64,000 nt of DNA from Amycolatopsis sp. WAC 01376 (GTDB lineage Bacteria > Actinomycetota > Actinomycetes > Mycobacteriales > Pseudonocardiaceae). This document shows positions 43,217-52,428 of this stretch, one piece after another. Where the stretch lies: the NCBI RefSeq assembly GCF_003947415.1, contig NZ_QHKL01000006.1, forward strand, positions 310,001-374,000, read 5' to 3'. The notes beneath the pieces were generated by a model, which saw nothing but the letters and a program-made list of their open reading frames with translations, had not been told where the DNA came from and ran no database searches. Numbering within the stretch: position 1 is the stretch's first letter; each line of letters begins with the position of its first letter. A program made the translations under genes and the position numbers.

Positions 43217-44164
43217 TCACGCGGGGACGAGCAGGATCCACAAAGGACCGTCGGACACCGGAAGCGGCTGCCCGGACGCGGTCGTGAACCGGGTCGGCGC
43301 CGTTGCCGTCGGACGGTCCCAGGTAGCCGCGAACCGCTGCCCGTCCCGCCACACCCTCGCCTGCCCGCTGCCGACCGTCTGGGCGATGGGGGAGTTGGGG
43401 ACCGTGCCGGTCTCCCCGCGTTCGCCGAGCCGGACGGCGACCCGCTGTTCGACGACCGTCGCAGCGCCGGCCTGGCCGCCGTCCACCGAGGTGAGTGGCG
43501 AGCCGTCCAGACCGATCAGGTATCTGCCGATGTCCACCGACCAGGTGAACGTGAAAGCGGCCGCCGGATAGCGGATCGCCGCGGTGGCGGCCGCCGCGCC
43601 GGATTCCGGTGCGGCGCCCGTCGCGGGAAACGCGCCTTCCGGCGCGACCTCACCGTCGGGGACCTGTTGCGGGCGGAGGTAGAGGTTGTGCGGTGACGGC
43701 CGGGAGTCGTCGCGGAAGTACGCGTCCGGGATTTCCGTGGGCGAAGCGCTCGTCAGCGATGCCGAACGCAGGGCCGGCAGCAGCTCCGGCGCGGCGCCGG
43801 AATAGGCGAGCGCTGGTCGTCCGAATTGGGCCAGCAGGCCGAGGTCAGTGGCTCGCGCACTCCGCACCGGGCCGATCACCGACGGCGGACGGTCCCGGTA
43901 GAGCGCGAGCAGCCGGGTCAGTCCGCCCTCGACGGGTTCCACGTACACGAGGTCCGCGGCACTCAGGCCGGTTTGCGGACGGGCCGCCGCCACGTTGTCG
44001 ATCTTGACGGCCAGCACGGCCCGGCGATCAGGCGCGGTGGACGACGGAGCCGGATTCGAGTCAGTCTCGCTCGTGGGGCCGGACAGTTCTCGCACGACCA
44101 AGACCACCGCCGCGACGACCACCAACGCCCCCGCAGTGGATGCGATCCACCAGGACTTCTTCAC
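43217..44164 (-). CDS. DUF3048 (YerB-like) membrane-anchored protein
   Basis: A 315-residue protein with an N-terminal membrane anchor (STAGALVVVAAVVLVVREL) and an extracellular DUF3048 domain: LAVKIDNVAAARPQTGLSAA, VYVEPVEGGLTRLLALY, PVRSARATDLGLLAQFG. The C-terminal half is the DUF3048 companion domain. Function unknown, probably envelope-related. It overlaps nagA by four bases (ATGA), forming a downstream member of the gap-nagA unit, and converges on the alcohol dehydrogenase gene. Confidence 0.85.
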   Translation of the reverse strand: MKKSWWIASTAGALVVVAAVVLVVRELSGPTSETDSNPAPSSTAPDRRAVLAVKIDNVAAARPQTGLSAADLVYVEPVEGGLTRLLALYRDRPPSVIGPVRSARATDLGLLAQFGRPALAYSGAAPELLPALRSASLTSASPTEIPDAYFRDDSRPSPHNLYLRPQQVPDGEVAPEGAFPATGAAPESGAAAATAAIRYPAAAFTFTWSVDIGRYLIGLDGSPLTSVDGGQAGAATVVEQRVAVRLGERGETGTVPNSPIAQTVGSGQARVWRDGQRFAATWDRPTATAPTRFTTASGQPLPVSDGPLWILLVPA

Positions 44165-45309
44165 GAGAATCGGTACCTTTCGTGTGTCCGGTCCGTGTCC
44201 GGCGCCTGATGCTCGACCGGTATTCCTCGGATAAAGACCTTCCGGAGCCGTAGAGCGTCGTCGAGCACCAGCACATCAGCGCGGTCACCGGGCCGCAACA
44301 GGCCGAGATCGGCCCCTGGGTACAACCTGGCCGGCGTACGGGTCGCCGCGTTGACGGCCGCCTCGGTGGTGACGCCGATGTCGCAGGCGTGGCGGACGGC
44401 TTCGAGCAACGTGATGGTCGTACCGACCAGAGTGCCGTCGGCGCGGCGGGCGACACCGTCGGACACCTCGAAGTCGACGCTTCCGAGGCGGTAGTGGCCA
44501 TCCGGACACCCACCGGCGGCGAGATCGTCGGTGACCAGGATGATCCGGTCCGCCGCCGCCCGGAAGGCCAGGAGAATCGCCTCGGGAGCCAGGTGGCTGG
44601 GGTCGGCGATCAAGCCGATGGTCACTTCACGGCGGGTGAGCGCAGCACCGACGATACCGGGGTCGCGGTGGGTGAATGGACGCATCGCGTCGAAAAGATG
44701 CGTGATCAGCCGGGCGCCGTGATCGATCGCGGTGTGTGTCGCCGCGGCGGTGGCGTCGCTGTGTCCGCAGGAGACGAGGACACCGGACCGCACACACAGG
44801 TCGACCAGCTCCACAGCGCCCGGAAGTTCTGGAGCGAGGGTCAACTGCGTGACCGGCCCGGCGTCCAGCAGCCGCTGCGCGAGCGTGAGATCCGGAGCGC
44901 GCAGGTACTCGACGGGATGGGTACCAGGCCGTTCCGGGGACAAGAACGGACCTTCCAAATGGACACCGAGGACGCGGGCCCCGCCGGGCACACCCTGAGC
45001 CTTGCCCGCGGTGGCGATCGCTCCGATGGTCCGGTCGGGCCGGTCGGTGATCAGCGTCGGCTGATAGGCCGCGACGCCGGTCCGGGCCAGCGCGATGCCG
45101 GCGCGCGCGTAGCCGTCGGCGTCCGCGTTCAGGAAGTCCACCCCGGCGAACCCGTTGACCTGGAGATCGATCAATCCGGGGATGGCCAGGCCACGAACGG
45201 GAGGGGAGAGCCCCACGGCGGCGACCCGGCCGGAGTCCTCGTCGATCTCCACATCCCCGGCGCGATAGTTCCCGCCCACCAAGGCACCGGCGACACCCAG
45301 CCGCTTCAT
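44161..45309 (-). CDS. nagA: N-acetylglucosamine-6-phosphate deacetylase
   Basis: Amidohydrolase of 382 residues that converts GlcNAc-6-P to glucosamine-6-P and acetate. Family features are PGLIDLQVNGFAGVDFLN, the metal-binding Glu in GVHLEGPFLSPERPGTH, histidines in VSCGHSDATA and THLFDAMRPFTHRDPG, and the catalytic Asp in LVTDDLAAGG. Start ATG 45309 overlaps the gap stop. It would feed cell-wall amino sugars into glycolysis. Confidence 0.92.
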   Translation of the reverse strand: MKRLGVAGALVGGNYRAGDVEIDEDSGRVAAVGLSPPVRGLAIPGLIDLQVNGFAGVDFLNADADGYARAGIALARTGVAAYQPTLITDRPDRTIGAIATAGKAQGVPGGARVLGVHLEGPFLSPERPGTHPVEYLRAPDLTLAQRLLDAGPVTQLTLAPELPGAVELVDLCVRSGVLVSCGHSDATAAATHTAIDHGARLITHLFDAMRPFTHRDPGIVGAALTRREVTIGLIADPSHLAPEAILLAFRAAADRIILVTDDLAAGGCPDGHYRLGSVDFEVSDGVARRADGTLVGTTITLLEAVRHACDIGVTTEAAVNAATRTPARLYPGADLGLLRPGDRADVLVLDDALRLRKVFIRGIPVEHQAPDTDRTHERYRFS

Positions 45310-46317
45310 CGCGGCGGCAGCGTGCGCGCGATCAGATCCACCAGTTCGACCGTGCGGCTGGCGTAGCCCCATTCGTTGTCGTACCAGCCGAATACCTTCG
45401 CCAGGTGGGAGTCGGCCTTGGTCAGCTCCGCGTCGAACACGCATGACGCGGGATCGCCGATGATGTCGCGGGACACGATAGGCGCTTCGGTGTAGCGCAG
45501 AATGCCCTTGAGAGAGCCATCGGCGGCTTCCGCGAAAGCGTGGTTGACCTGCTCCGCGGTAACGGGGCGTTCGAGCTCGACGGTGAGGTCGGTCAGTGAT
45601 CCGTCTTCGACCGGGACGCGCACGGCGACCCCGTCGAGTTTGCCGGCGAGTTCCGGGATCACCAAGCCGATTGCCCTGGCGGCGCCGGTGCTGGTGGGCA
45701 CTACGTTGACCGCGGCCGACCGGGCGCGGCGCGGATCCTTGTGCGGACGGTCCAGCAGGGCCTGATCACCGGTGTAGCTGTGGATCGTCGTGAGCATCCC
45801 GCGTCGGATCCCGAAGGCCGTGTGCAGCACCTTCACCATCGGTGCGACGCAGTTCGTCGTGCACGAGGCGTTCGAGATGATGTGGTGTTCGTCCGGGTCG
45901 TAGGTGTCCTCGTTGACGCCGAGCACGATCGTCGCGTCGACGTCCTTGCCGGGTGCCGAGATCACGACCTTCCGCCGTCAGGTGAGCGCCTGCTCCTTCC
46001 CGGGTCCGGAAGTGGCCGGTTGCTTCGACGACGATGTCGACGCCGTACTCACCCCATGGCAGCTCCGCGGGATCGGGTTTCGCGCTCACCTGGATCAAAT
46101 GGTCGCCGACACGAAGCGCCTCACCATCGACGACCTCGACCGGGATACGCAATCTGCCGTAGGTGGAGTCGTGGACCAGCAGATGGGCCAGCATCTCCGG
46201 TGACGTGATGTCGTTGACCGCGATCACGTCGATCGGGCTGTCCGGTGATTCGAGCACGCACCGCAAGATGTCTCGCCCGATCCTGCCGAAACCGTTGATC
46301 CCCAGCCGTACCGTCAT
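45306..46317 (-). pseudogene. gap: Glyceraldehyde-3-phosphate dehydrogenase, frameshifted
   Basis: Both halves of a GAPDH are present in different frames. The first (from ATG 46317) carries VRLGINGFGRIGRDILR and GVDIVVEATGHFRTREGAG, then becomes nonsense after HLTA near 45980. The second resumes with KVVISAPGKDVDATIVLGVN, has the catalytic ASCTTNCVAP, and runs to 45306. Compared with the usual LTAGAKKVVISAP, about eight bases are missing, so the gene should not give a full enzyme. All catalytic residues are otherwise present, pointing to recent loss or an assembly error. DosR-like boxes lie upstream. Confidence 0.85.
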
Positions 46318-46436
46318 TTGCTTCTCCCGTCGCCGTCAGCTCTTTCGATCGTCTGCGGTGCGTGCATCCGTCCACAGAGCACTTGGTCCTCGCAGGTCGG
46401 GAGGAAGGCCGGAGCCGCGCCTCTCGTGCCGATGGC

Positions 46437-46472
46437 GGGACCCTCGGCCCGGGTCGACGGGACCTCGGGCCC
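46437..46472. promoter_or_regulatory. Two DosR/DevR-like boxes
   Basis: GGGACCCTCGGCCC (46437-46450) and GGGACCTCGGGCCC (46459-46472), starts 22 bp apart (two helical turns), lie between gap and the divergent flavodoxin-led operon. The second has a shifted core and is the weaker match. Confidence 0.5.
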
Positions 46473-46528
46473 TCCCGTGCGCTCCTGCGCTGGTCGAAGC
46501 TGGGAAGCGACCAGACAGGAGAGCGAAG

Positions 46529-47053
46529 ATGAAGATCCTCGTAGCGGTGGCGAGTCGCCATGGCGCGACGCGGGACATCGCCGATGAGATCGGCCGGTGT
46601 CTGGGCGCCGAACTGGGTGCCCGAGCCGTGGTGGAGGTCCTGTTCGCCGAGGATGTCGTCTCGGTCGAGGACTACGACGTGGTGCTGCTGGGCAGCGCCG
46701 TGTACATGGGGCATTGGCTCGGCGGGGCGAAGACTCTGATCGAGCAGGACGAAGTCTTGCGTCATAAGGACGTGTGGTTGTTCTCGAGTGGCCCGGTGGG
46801 AGAGCCGCCCAAGCCCGTCGAGGAGCCGGTCGACGTCGCCGGGTTGGTGACGCGGTCCGGGGCGCACGGGCACCGGGTCTTCTCGGGCCGGATCGATCGG
46901 AGCCGGCTCCGGTTCGCCGAGCGGGCGATGGTCTCGGCACTGCGTGTCAAGGATGGCGACTACCGGGACTGGACGGCGATCCGGGACTGGGCCGCCGAGA
47001 TCGCCGCACAGCTGGAAACGACGAAAGGGAGTGGACATGTCGGGCGTGGCTGA
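46529..47053 (+). CDS. Flavodoxin-domain protein (HemG-like)
   Basis: A 174-residue FMN-binding flavodoxin-fold protein: KILVAVASRHGATRDIADEI is the phosphate-binding loop, then YDVVLLGSAVYMGHWLGGAK and WLFSSGPVGEP. The layout resembles menaquinone-dependent protoporphyrinogen oxidase, but the C-terminus differs and a general redox role is equally possible. It is the first gene of a five-gene run ending with phosphoketolase. Confidence 0.85.
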   Translation: MKILVAVASRHGATRDIADEIGRCLGAELGARAVVEVLFAEDVVSVEDYDVVLLGSAVYMGHWLGGAKTLIEQDEVLRHKDVWLFSSGPVGEPPKPVEEPVDVAGLVTRSGAHGHRVFSGRIDRSRLRFAERAMVSALRVKDGDYRDWTAIRDWAAEIAAQLETTKGSGHVGRG

Positions 47054-47939
47054 GGGCGCGGTGGTCGTCGGGATCGACGGTTCGGGGTCCGCTCGCCACG
47101 CCGCAGTCTGGGCGGCCGGCGAGGCGGCGCGGCGCAGGCTACGACTGCGGCTGGTGCACATCTACGGGATCCCGCAGGTGCGGATGCCTGCCGTCCTGCC
47201 GTCGACCGACGCGATCAGAACGAGTTTCGAGGCCCGGGGCAAGGAGTGGCTCGCGGAAGCGCACGACGCCGTGTCAGGCCGCTACCCGGATCTCGTCGTC
47301 GAGACGGCGGCACGCGAGTGGAGCCCGGTGGCCGCGTTGATCCAGGAGTCGTTGACGGCGACCATGATCGTGCTCGGATCACGAGGGCTTGGCGGCTTCA
47401 CCGGCTTGCTCATCGGTTCGACCGCGGTCGCGCTGGCACAGCACGGTCACTGCCCGATTGTCGTCGCCAGGGGCAAGCGGCCGGACGACGTGCCGCCCGA
47501 GACGGGCCCGGTCGTCGTCGGAACCGACGGATCGGCGGCCAGTGAGGTCGCCCTGGCGTTCGCGTTCGACGAGGCGATGCTTCGTGGCGCGGGACTGACC
47601 GTGGTCCGGGCGTGGAACGAGATCTTTGACCACGAGTCGATGCGGTCCCATCCGCTGGCGATCCGGCCCGCCGAGATCGAGGCCGCCGAGCGGAAGGCCG
47701 TCGAGGAACAGCTCGCGCCTTGGCAGGAGAAGTTCCCCGAGGTGCCGCTGACGATCGAGGTCGTCCGGGACCGGCCGGTGCGCGCGCTGCTCGGCTTCGG
47801 CGAGCAGGCGCGGCTGCTGGTCGTCGGCTGCCGTGGGCGTGGCGGTTTCGAGGGCATGGTGCTCGGCTCGACAAGTCAGGCGCTGGTGGCGCATTCGAAC
47901 TGCCCGGTGGCGGTCGTCCGCCCCGCGAGCACGGTCTGA
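47037..47939 (+). CDS. Universal stress protein, two UspA domains
   Basis: A 300-residue protein with tandem Usp domains. Each has the start VVVGIDGSGS or VVVGTDGSAA and an ATP-binding loop: GSRGLGGFTGLLIGSTAVAL in the first, GCRGRGGFEGMVLGSTSQAL in the second. The G-x2-G-x9-G-(S/T) signature suggests nucleotide binding in both. Tandem Usps are prominent DosR-regulon members in mycobacteria. Start ATG 47037 overlaps the end of the flavodoxin gene by 17 bases and is preceded by AAAGGGAG. Confidence 0.92.
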   Translation: MSGVAEGAVVVGIDGSGSARHAAVWAAGEAARRRLRLRLVHIYGIPQVRMPAVLPSTDAIRTSFEARGKEWLAEAHDAVSGRYPDLVVETAAREWSPVAALIQESLTATMIVLGSRGLGGFTGLLIGSTAVALAQHGHCPIVVARGKRPDDVPPETGPVVVGTDGSAASEVALAFAFDEAMLRGAGLTVVRAWNEIFDHESMRSHPLAIRPAEIEAAERKAVEEQLAPWQEKFPEVPLTIEVVRDRPVRALLGFGEQARLLVVGCRGRGGFEGMVLGSTSQALVAHSNCPVAVVRPASTV

Positions 47940-47949
47940 GGGAGCGGAA

Positions 47950-48555
47950 ATGCGAGCAAGAGACCTGATGTCATCTCCTGTCATCACCGTGACGCCGGAG
48001 ACGACGGCCAAACACGCGGCCGAGTTGCTGGTGGAGAAGGGTTTCACCGCGTTGCCGGTGATCGATGACGACGAGCGGCTGGTCGGCATCGTGACCGAGG
48101 CCGACCTGATCCGGGACAGGTTTCCCCGCGACATCCGTTCCGGCCCTGATCCCGAGGAGCATCCTCGTCCGGGCACGCTCGTCGCCCAGGTGATGACGTC
48201 GCCCGCGACGGGGATGAGCGCTGGTTCGGATCTCGCGGAGGTCGGCCGGGCGCTGCTCGACGGCCGCATCCGCGCGATGCCCGTGGTGGACGGCTCGAAG
48301 GTGGTCGGAATCCTCACCCGGGGCGACTTCGTCCGGGCGTTCGCCCGGTCCGATGTCGCCATCGAAGCCGACGTCCGCCATCACCTCGAGATCTACGGAG
48401 GCCCTGGGCGCTGGACCGTCGAGGTCGATGACGGCGCGGTCCGGATCGGTGACCGATACGACAGCGACACCGACCGGCACGTGGCGAAGCTGCTCGCCGA
48501 AGCCGTTCCGGGTGTCGTCGAAGCCAAAGTGATCTACCAGGAGGACGAACGATGA
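47950..48555 (+). CDS. CBS-pair protein with C-terminal BON domain
   Basis: A 201-residue protein. Two CBS domains (VMTSP-type motifs: RDLMSSPVITVTPETTAKHA, VAQVMTSPATGMSAGSDLAE, each ending in VVGI(V/L)T) may bind adenosine nucleotides. The last 60 residues form a BON-like domain (RHHLEIYGGPGRWTVEVDDG). Overlaps the next Usp gene by ATGA. CBS proteins of this kind occur in the mycobacterial hypoxia regulon (e.g. Hrp1). Confidence 0.88.
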   Translation: MRARDLMSSPVITVTPETTAKHAAELLVEKGFTALPVIDDDERLVGIVTEADLIRDRFPRDIRSGPDPEEHPRPGTLVAQVMTSPATGMSAGSDLAEVGRALLDGRIRAMPVVDGSKVVGILTRGDFVRAFARSDVAIEADVRHHLEIYGGPGRWTVEVDDGAVRIGDRYDSDTDRHVAKLLAEAVPGVVEAKVIYQEDER

Positions 48556-49448
48556 GCACGACAGGACGGAAGATCGTCGTCGGGGTGGACGGGACCGAAC
48601 CCGGACGGGAAGCGGCCCGGTGGGCCGCCACGGTCGCGGACCAGCGCGGGCTCGGATTGCTGATCGTGCACGCGCTGCGAGCCGAGCAGCTCTCCTATGG
48701 GGGCGGCCTGGCGGGGCCGGCCCCGTGGTTCGACGTGCTGGCCGGCGAAGGTGAGCGGATCATCGACGAGGTCGTTCAGCAGGTACGGGCCGTCGCACCG
48801 GAAGTGGCCGTGGACACGGTCATGCCCGCCGACTCGCCCGTACCGTTCCTCATCGATGCCTCGAAGAAGGCGACGATGGTCGTCGTCGGCGGTACCGGGC
48901 GGGGATTCTTCCGCGAGATGACGATCGGGTCGACCGCGTCGGCGGTGGTCGCGCACGCGCACTGCCCGGTGGTCGTCATCCGCGGCAGAAAGGAAACGGC
49001 GAACTATCCCCAGGAAGGGCCGGTCGTCGTCGGCGTCGACGGGAGTCCGCTGAGCGAGCGTGCCGTCGAGATCGCTTTCGAAGAGGCGTCGTGGCGGAAC
49101 ACCGGACTGGTGGCCGTGCACGCGTGGCGAGACGTCACCTACGACGACGCCTTCGGGATGGCCAGGCTCGTCGTGCAGTGGGAATCCATCGAGGACGAGG
49201 AAAAGCGCCTGCTGGCGCAGCGCCTGGCGGGCTGGTGTGAGAAGTATCCGGACGTCGAGGTCCGGCAAGTGCTCGTCCGCGACAGGCCGAGGCACATCTT
49301 GCTCGAATGGAGCGCGAAGGCACAGCTCGTCGTGGTCGGCAGCCGTGGTCACGGTGGCTTCACCGGGCAGTTGCTCGGCTCGACCAGTCAGGCGCTCGCG
49401 CATCACGCCGAATGCCCGGTGCTGGTGGTCCGCGCGGAGAAGAAGTGA
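48552..49448 (+). CDS. Universal stress protein, two UspA domains
   Basis: A 298-residue tandem Usp: KIVVGVDGTEPGREAARWAA and VVVGVDGSPLSERAVEIAFE mark the domain starts. The loops GGTGRGFFREMTIGSTASAV and GSRGHGGFTGQLLGSTSQAL mark the nucleotide sites. It is a paralogue of the 47037 gene. Its stop overlaps the phosphoketolase start (GTGA), so the two are translationally coupled. Confidence 0.92.
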   Translation: MSTTGRKIVVGVDGTEPGREAARWAATVADQRGLGLLIVHALRAEQLSYGGGLAGPAPWFDVLAGEGERIIDEVVQQVRAVAPEVAVDTVMPADSPVPFLIDASKKATMVVVGGTGRGFFREMTIGSTASAVVAHAHCPVVVIRGRKETANYPQEGPVVVGVDGSPLSERAVEIAFEEASWRNTGLVAVHAWRDVTYDDAFGMARLVVQWESIEDEEKRLLAQRLAGWCEKYPDVEVRQVLVRDRPRHILLEWSAKAQLVVVGSRGHGGFTGQLLGSTSQALAHHAECPVLVVRAEKK

Positions 49449-51832
49449 CCGCGCTCGGCGCCCCCGCGGAGGCCGCCGTGCTGAGCGCGGCCGAGCAGTC
49501 CCAAGTGGACGCTCAATGGCGGGCGGCGAACTATCTCGCCGCCTGCCAGATCTACCTGATGGACAATCCGCTGCTGACCGAACCGCTGAAGCCGGAGCAC
49601 ATCAAGCCTCGGTTGCTCGGACACTGGGGGACGTCGCCGGGGCTGAACTTCGTCTACGCGCATCTCAACCGGACGATCGTCCGGCGGGATCTGGAAGCGT
49701 TGTTCGTCACCGGGCCGGGACACGGAGGCCCCGCGCTGTACGCGCACACCTGGCTCGAAGGAAGCTATTCGGAGGCATGGCCGGAGGTGTCCTACGACGA
49801 GGCCGGGCTGCGTAAGCTCTGCCGGCAGTTCTCGTTCCCGGGCGGAGTGCCCAGCCATGTCGCGCCCCACGTGCCAGGGTCGATCCACGAAGGCGGCGAA
49901 CTCGGCTACTCGCTCGCTCACGCGCACGGCGCCGCGTTCGACAACCCGCACCTGCTGGTCGCCTGCGTGATCGGTGACGGAGAGGCCGAGACGGGTCCGT
50001 TGGCCGCGTCCTGGCATTCGGGGAAGTTCCTCGACCCCGTGCGCGACGGTGCGGTGCTGCCGATCCTGCACCTGAACGGCTACAAGATCGCGAACCCGAC
50101 CGTGCTGTCCCGGATCTCGCAGACGGAGCTCGACGAGCTCCTGCGGGGATACGGCTACGCGCCGAGGTACGTGGAAGGGGACGACCCCGCCGTCCTGCAT
50201 CAGGTCATGGCCGCCGCACTCGACGGCGCGCTCGACGAGATCGACGGGATCCAAGTGCGTGCGCGATCTCTCGGCCGGATGCGGGACCGGCCCCGGTGGC
50301 CGATGATCGTACTCCGGACACCGAAAGGGTGGACCGGACCGTCCTTTGTGGATGGAAAGCCGGTCGAAGGAACGTGGCGATCACACCAGGTACCGATTCC
50401 CGACGCCCGCAAGAACCCGGAACATCTGCTGCAGCTGGAAGAATGGCTCCGGTCGTACCGGCCCGAGAGGCTGTTCGACGCCGACGGCAGGCCATCGGCC
50501 GAGGTCACCGCGCTGATACCGCGGGGAGAACGGCGAATGGGGTCGAGCCAGCACGCCAACGGCGGCCTGATCTTGCGCCCGCTGAATCTGCCCCGGGTCT
50601 CGGCTCACGCCGTCGCCACCGCGCGGCCCGGTGTCGAGGTCGCGGAGCCGACCCGGGTACTGGGCCGCTATCTGCGAGACGTGTTCTCCCTGAATCGCAA
50701 GGCTGTGAACTTCCGGCTCTTCGGACCGGACGAGACCGCGTCGAACCGGCTCGACGCGGTGTTCGAAGTGACCGCGAAGACCTGGACCGAAGAGATCGAG
50801 CCGGTGGACGAGAACCTCGCTCCGGACGGCCGGGTCATGGAGGTGCTGTCCGAGCACCTGTGCCAGGGGTGGCTCGAGGGCTATCTGCTTTCCGGAAGGC
50901 ACGGGCTTTTCTCGTGTTACGAAGCGTTCGTGCATATCGTCGACTCGATGCTCAACCAGCATGTCAAGTGGCTGAAGGTGCATCGGGAGATCCCGTGGCG
51001 ACGCCCGGTGGCGTCGCTGAACTACCTGCTCACCTCCCACGTCTGGCGCCAGGACCACAACGGGTTCTCACATCAGGATCCGGGATTCGTGGACCACGTG
51101 GCGAACAAGAGCGCGGAAGTCGTCCGTGTGTACTTCCCGCCGGACGCGAACACGCTCCTGCATGTCGCGGAGCACTGCCTGAAGAGCAGGGACTACGTCA
51201 ACGTGATCGTGGCGGGCAAGAACGACAGTCCTATCTGGCTCGATGACGAGGAGGCCGCGGTGCATTGTGCCCGTGGTGCCGGCATCTGGGACTGGGCGAG
51301 TACGCATACCGAGCGCGAGCCCGACGTCGTACTCGCGTGTGCCGGCGACGCGCCGACTCTCGAAGTGCTCGCCGCGGCGAAACTGCTGCGGGAACTGCAC
51401 CCCGAGGTCGCGGTGCGCGTGGTCAACGTGGTCGACCTGATGCGGCTCCAGCCGGCGGCGGAGCATCCGCACGGGATGGGCGACCGTGAGTTCGACGCGC
51501 TGTTCACCGCCGACCGGCCGGTGATCTTCGCCTACCACGGCTATCCGTGGCTGATCCACCGCCTGGCCTATCGGCGCACGAATCACGACAATCTCCACGT
51601 GCGCGGCTACATCGAGCGCGGCACCACCACGACGCCGTTCGACATGCTGGTACGCAACAGCATGGACCGCTTCCAGCTCGTGATCGACGTCATCGACCGT
51701 GTCCCCGGGCTACTGGCCAGAGCCGGAATCGCCCGGCAGCGCATGACCGATGCCCAGGAGCGACACCGTCGTTGGATCGTCGAACAGGGCGAGGACCTTC
51801 CGGAGATCCGCCACTGGTCCTGGGAAGCCTGA
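49445..51832 (+). CDS. xfp: Phosphoketolase
   Basis: Thiamine-diphosphate enzyme of 795 residues, the normal family length, splitting xylulose-5-P (or fructose-6-P) into acetyl-phosphate and a sugar phosphate. Features: HWGTSPGLNFVYAHLNR, GPGHGGPALYAHTWLEGSYS, and the cofactor-binding GDGEAETGPLAASWH. The middle domain has LFGPDETASNRL, and the end has AYHGYPWLIHRLAYRR. With acetate kinase at 52429 it makes an ATP-yielding bypass independent of GAPDH. This may matter because gap in this island is broken. Confidence 0.95.
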   Translation: MTALGAPAEAAVLSAAEQSQVDAQWRAANYLAACQIYLMDNPLLTEPLKPEHIKPRLLGHWGTSPGLNFVYAHLNRTIVRRDLEALFVTGPGHGGPALYAHTWLEGSYSEAWPEVSYDEAGLRKLCRQFSFPGGVPSHVAPHVPGSIHEGGELGYSLAHAHGAAFDNPHLLVACVIGDGEAETGPLAASWHSGKFLDPVRDGAVLPILHLNGYKIANPTVLSRISQTELDELLRGYGYAPRYVEGDDPAVLHQVMAAALDGALDEIDGIQVRARSLGRMRDRPRWPMIVLRTPKGWTGPSFVDGKPVEGTWRSHQVPIPDARKNPEHLLQLEEWLRSYRPERLFDADGRPSAEVTALIPRGERRMGSSQHANGGLILRPLNLPRVSAHAVATARPGVEVAEPTRVLGRYLRDVFSLNRKAVNFRLFGPDETASNRLDAVFEVTAKTWTEEIEPVDENLAPDGRVMEVLSEHLCQGWLEGYLLSGRHGLFSCYEAFVHIVDSMLNQHVKWLKVHREIPWRRPVASLNYLLTSHVWRQDHNGFSHQDPGFVDHVANKSAEVVRVYFPPDANTLLHVAEHCLKSRDYVNVIVAGKNDSPIWLDDEEAAVHCARGAGIWDWASTHTEREPDVVLACAGDAPTLEVLAAAKLLRELHPEVAVRVVNVVDLMRLQPAAEHPHGMGDREFDALFTADRPVIFAYHGYPWLIHRLAYRRTNHDNLHVRGYIERGTTTTPFDMLVRNSMDRFQLVIDVIDRVPGLLARAGIARQRMTDAQERHRRWIVEQGEDLPEIRHWSWEA

Positions 51833-51842
51833 TGTCGTCGGA

Positions 51843-51856
51843 AGGTCTTTCGTCCT
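51843..51856. promoter_or_regulatory. DosR/DevR-like box
   Basis: AGGTCTTTCGTCCT, 93 bases before hsp20 and just after the phosphoketolase stop. It keeps the TTCG core and paired half-sites of the island pattern. Confidence 0.5.
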
Positions 51857-51948
51857 ACTCGGTCAGGAAGTCCGGCCGCTTCGGTATCGGTACGACAAGA
51901 GTTTCCTGAAGATGTGAAGTTCTCCCGGAGTGGAAAGGAACCAAGGCA

Positions 51949-52356
51949 ATGACGTCTCTCATTCCCGGTCCCCGGCTGACCCTGCCGAGCATCGCGGCCT
52001 GGTTGGAGAATCCGTGGCCGTTCTCGGAGCACAACCCGGTTCGGGTCGAGGAGTCCGCGGAGGACGGCAAGTACCTGATCCGGGCCGAGCTTCCGGGATT
52101 CGACCCGGAGAAGAACATCTCGGTGACCGCGCACGAAGGCATGCTGACGATCAGCGCGGAGCGCGAGGCGAAGACGGTCGAGCACGGCCGTAGCGAGTTC
52201 TACTACGGCAAGTTCAGCCGGACGGTTTCGCTGCCGCACGGTGCGGACGCCACGAAGGTCGCGGCGGACTACAAGGACGGGATCCTGGAAATCTCCATGC
52301 CGTTGTCGGACAAGCCGCACGAGAAGCAGGTGAAGATCAAGGTCGGCAAGAGCTGA
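51949..52356 (+). CDS. Hsp20/alpha-crystallin small heat shock protein
   Basis: A 135-residue chaperone: alpha-crystallin domain from about residue 35 (YLIRAELPGFDPEKNISVTA, LTISAEREAKTVEHGRSEFY, YGKFSRTVSLPHGADATKVA) to the end. It corresponds in kind to mycobacterial HspX/Acr, the classic dormancy chaperone. GTGGAAAGGAA precedes the ATG. It is separated from ackA by a strong hairpin. Confidence 0.93.
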   Translation: MTSLIPGPRLTLPSIAAWLENPWPFSEHNPVRVEESAEDGKYLIRAELPGFDPEKNISVTAHEGMLTISAEREAKTVEHGRSEFYYGKFSRTVSLPHGADATKVAADYKDGILEISMPLSDKPHEKQVKIKVGKS

Positions 52357-52365
52357 TCCTCCCCG

Positions 52366-52404
52366 GCCGGGCGGACGTGTCACCCCAGGGCACGTCCGCC
52401 CGGC
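52366..52404 (+). terminator. Hairpin between hsp20 and ackA
   Basis: Arms 52366-52379 and 52391-52404 (14 bp, exact) around an 11-base loop, starting 10 bases after the hsp20 stop. It may partially terminate so that hsp20 is made in excess over ackA. Confidence 0.6.
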
Positions 52405-52428
52405 ATTCCCGTGCTCGAAGGAGTCGGT

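Noticed and set aside
45960..46000. Programmed frameshift in gap
   Set aside because: No slippery heptamer is evident, and about eight bases of normally conserved coding sequence are missing, which fits a deletion better.
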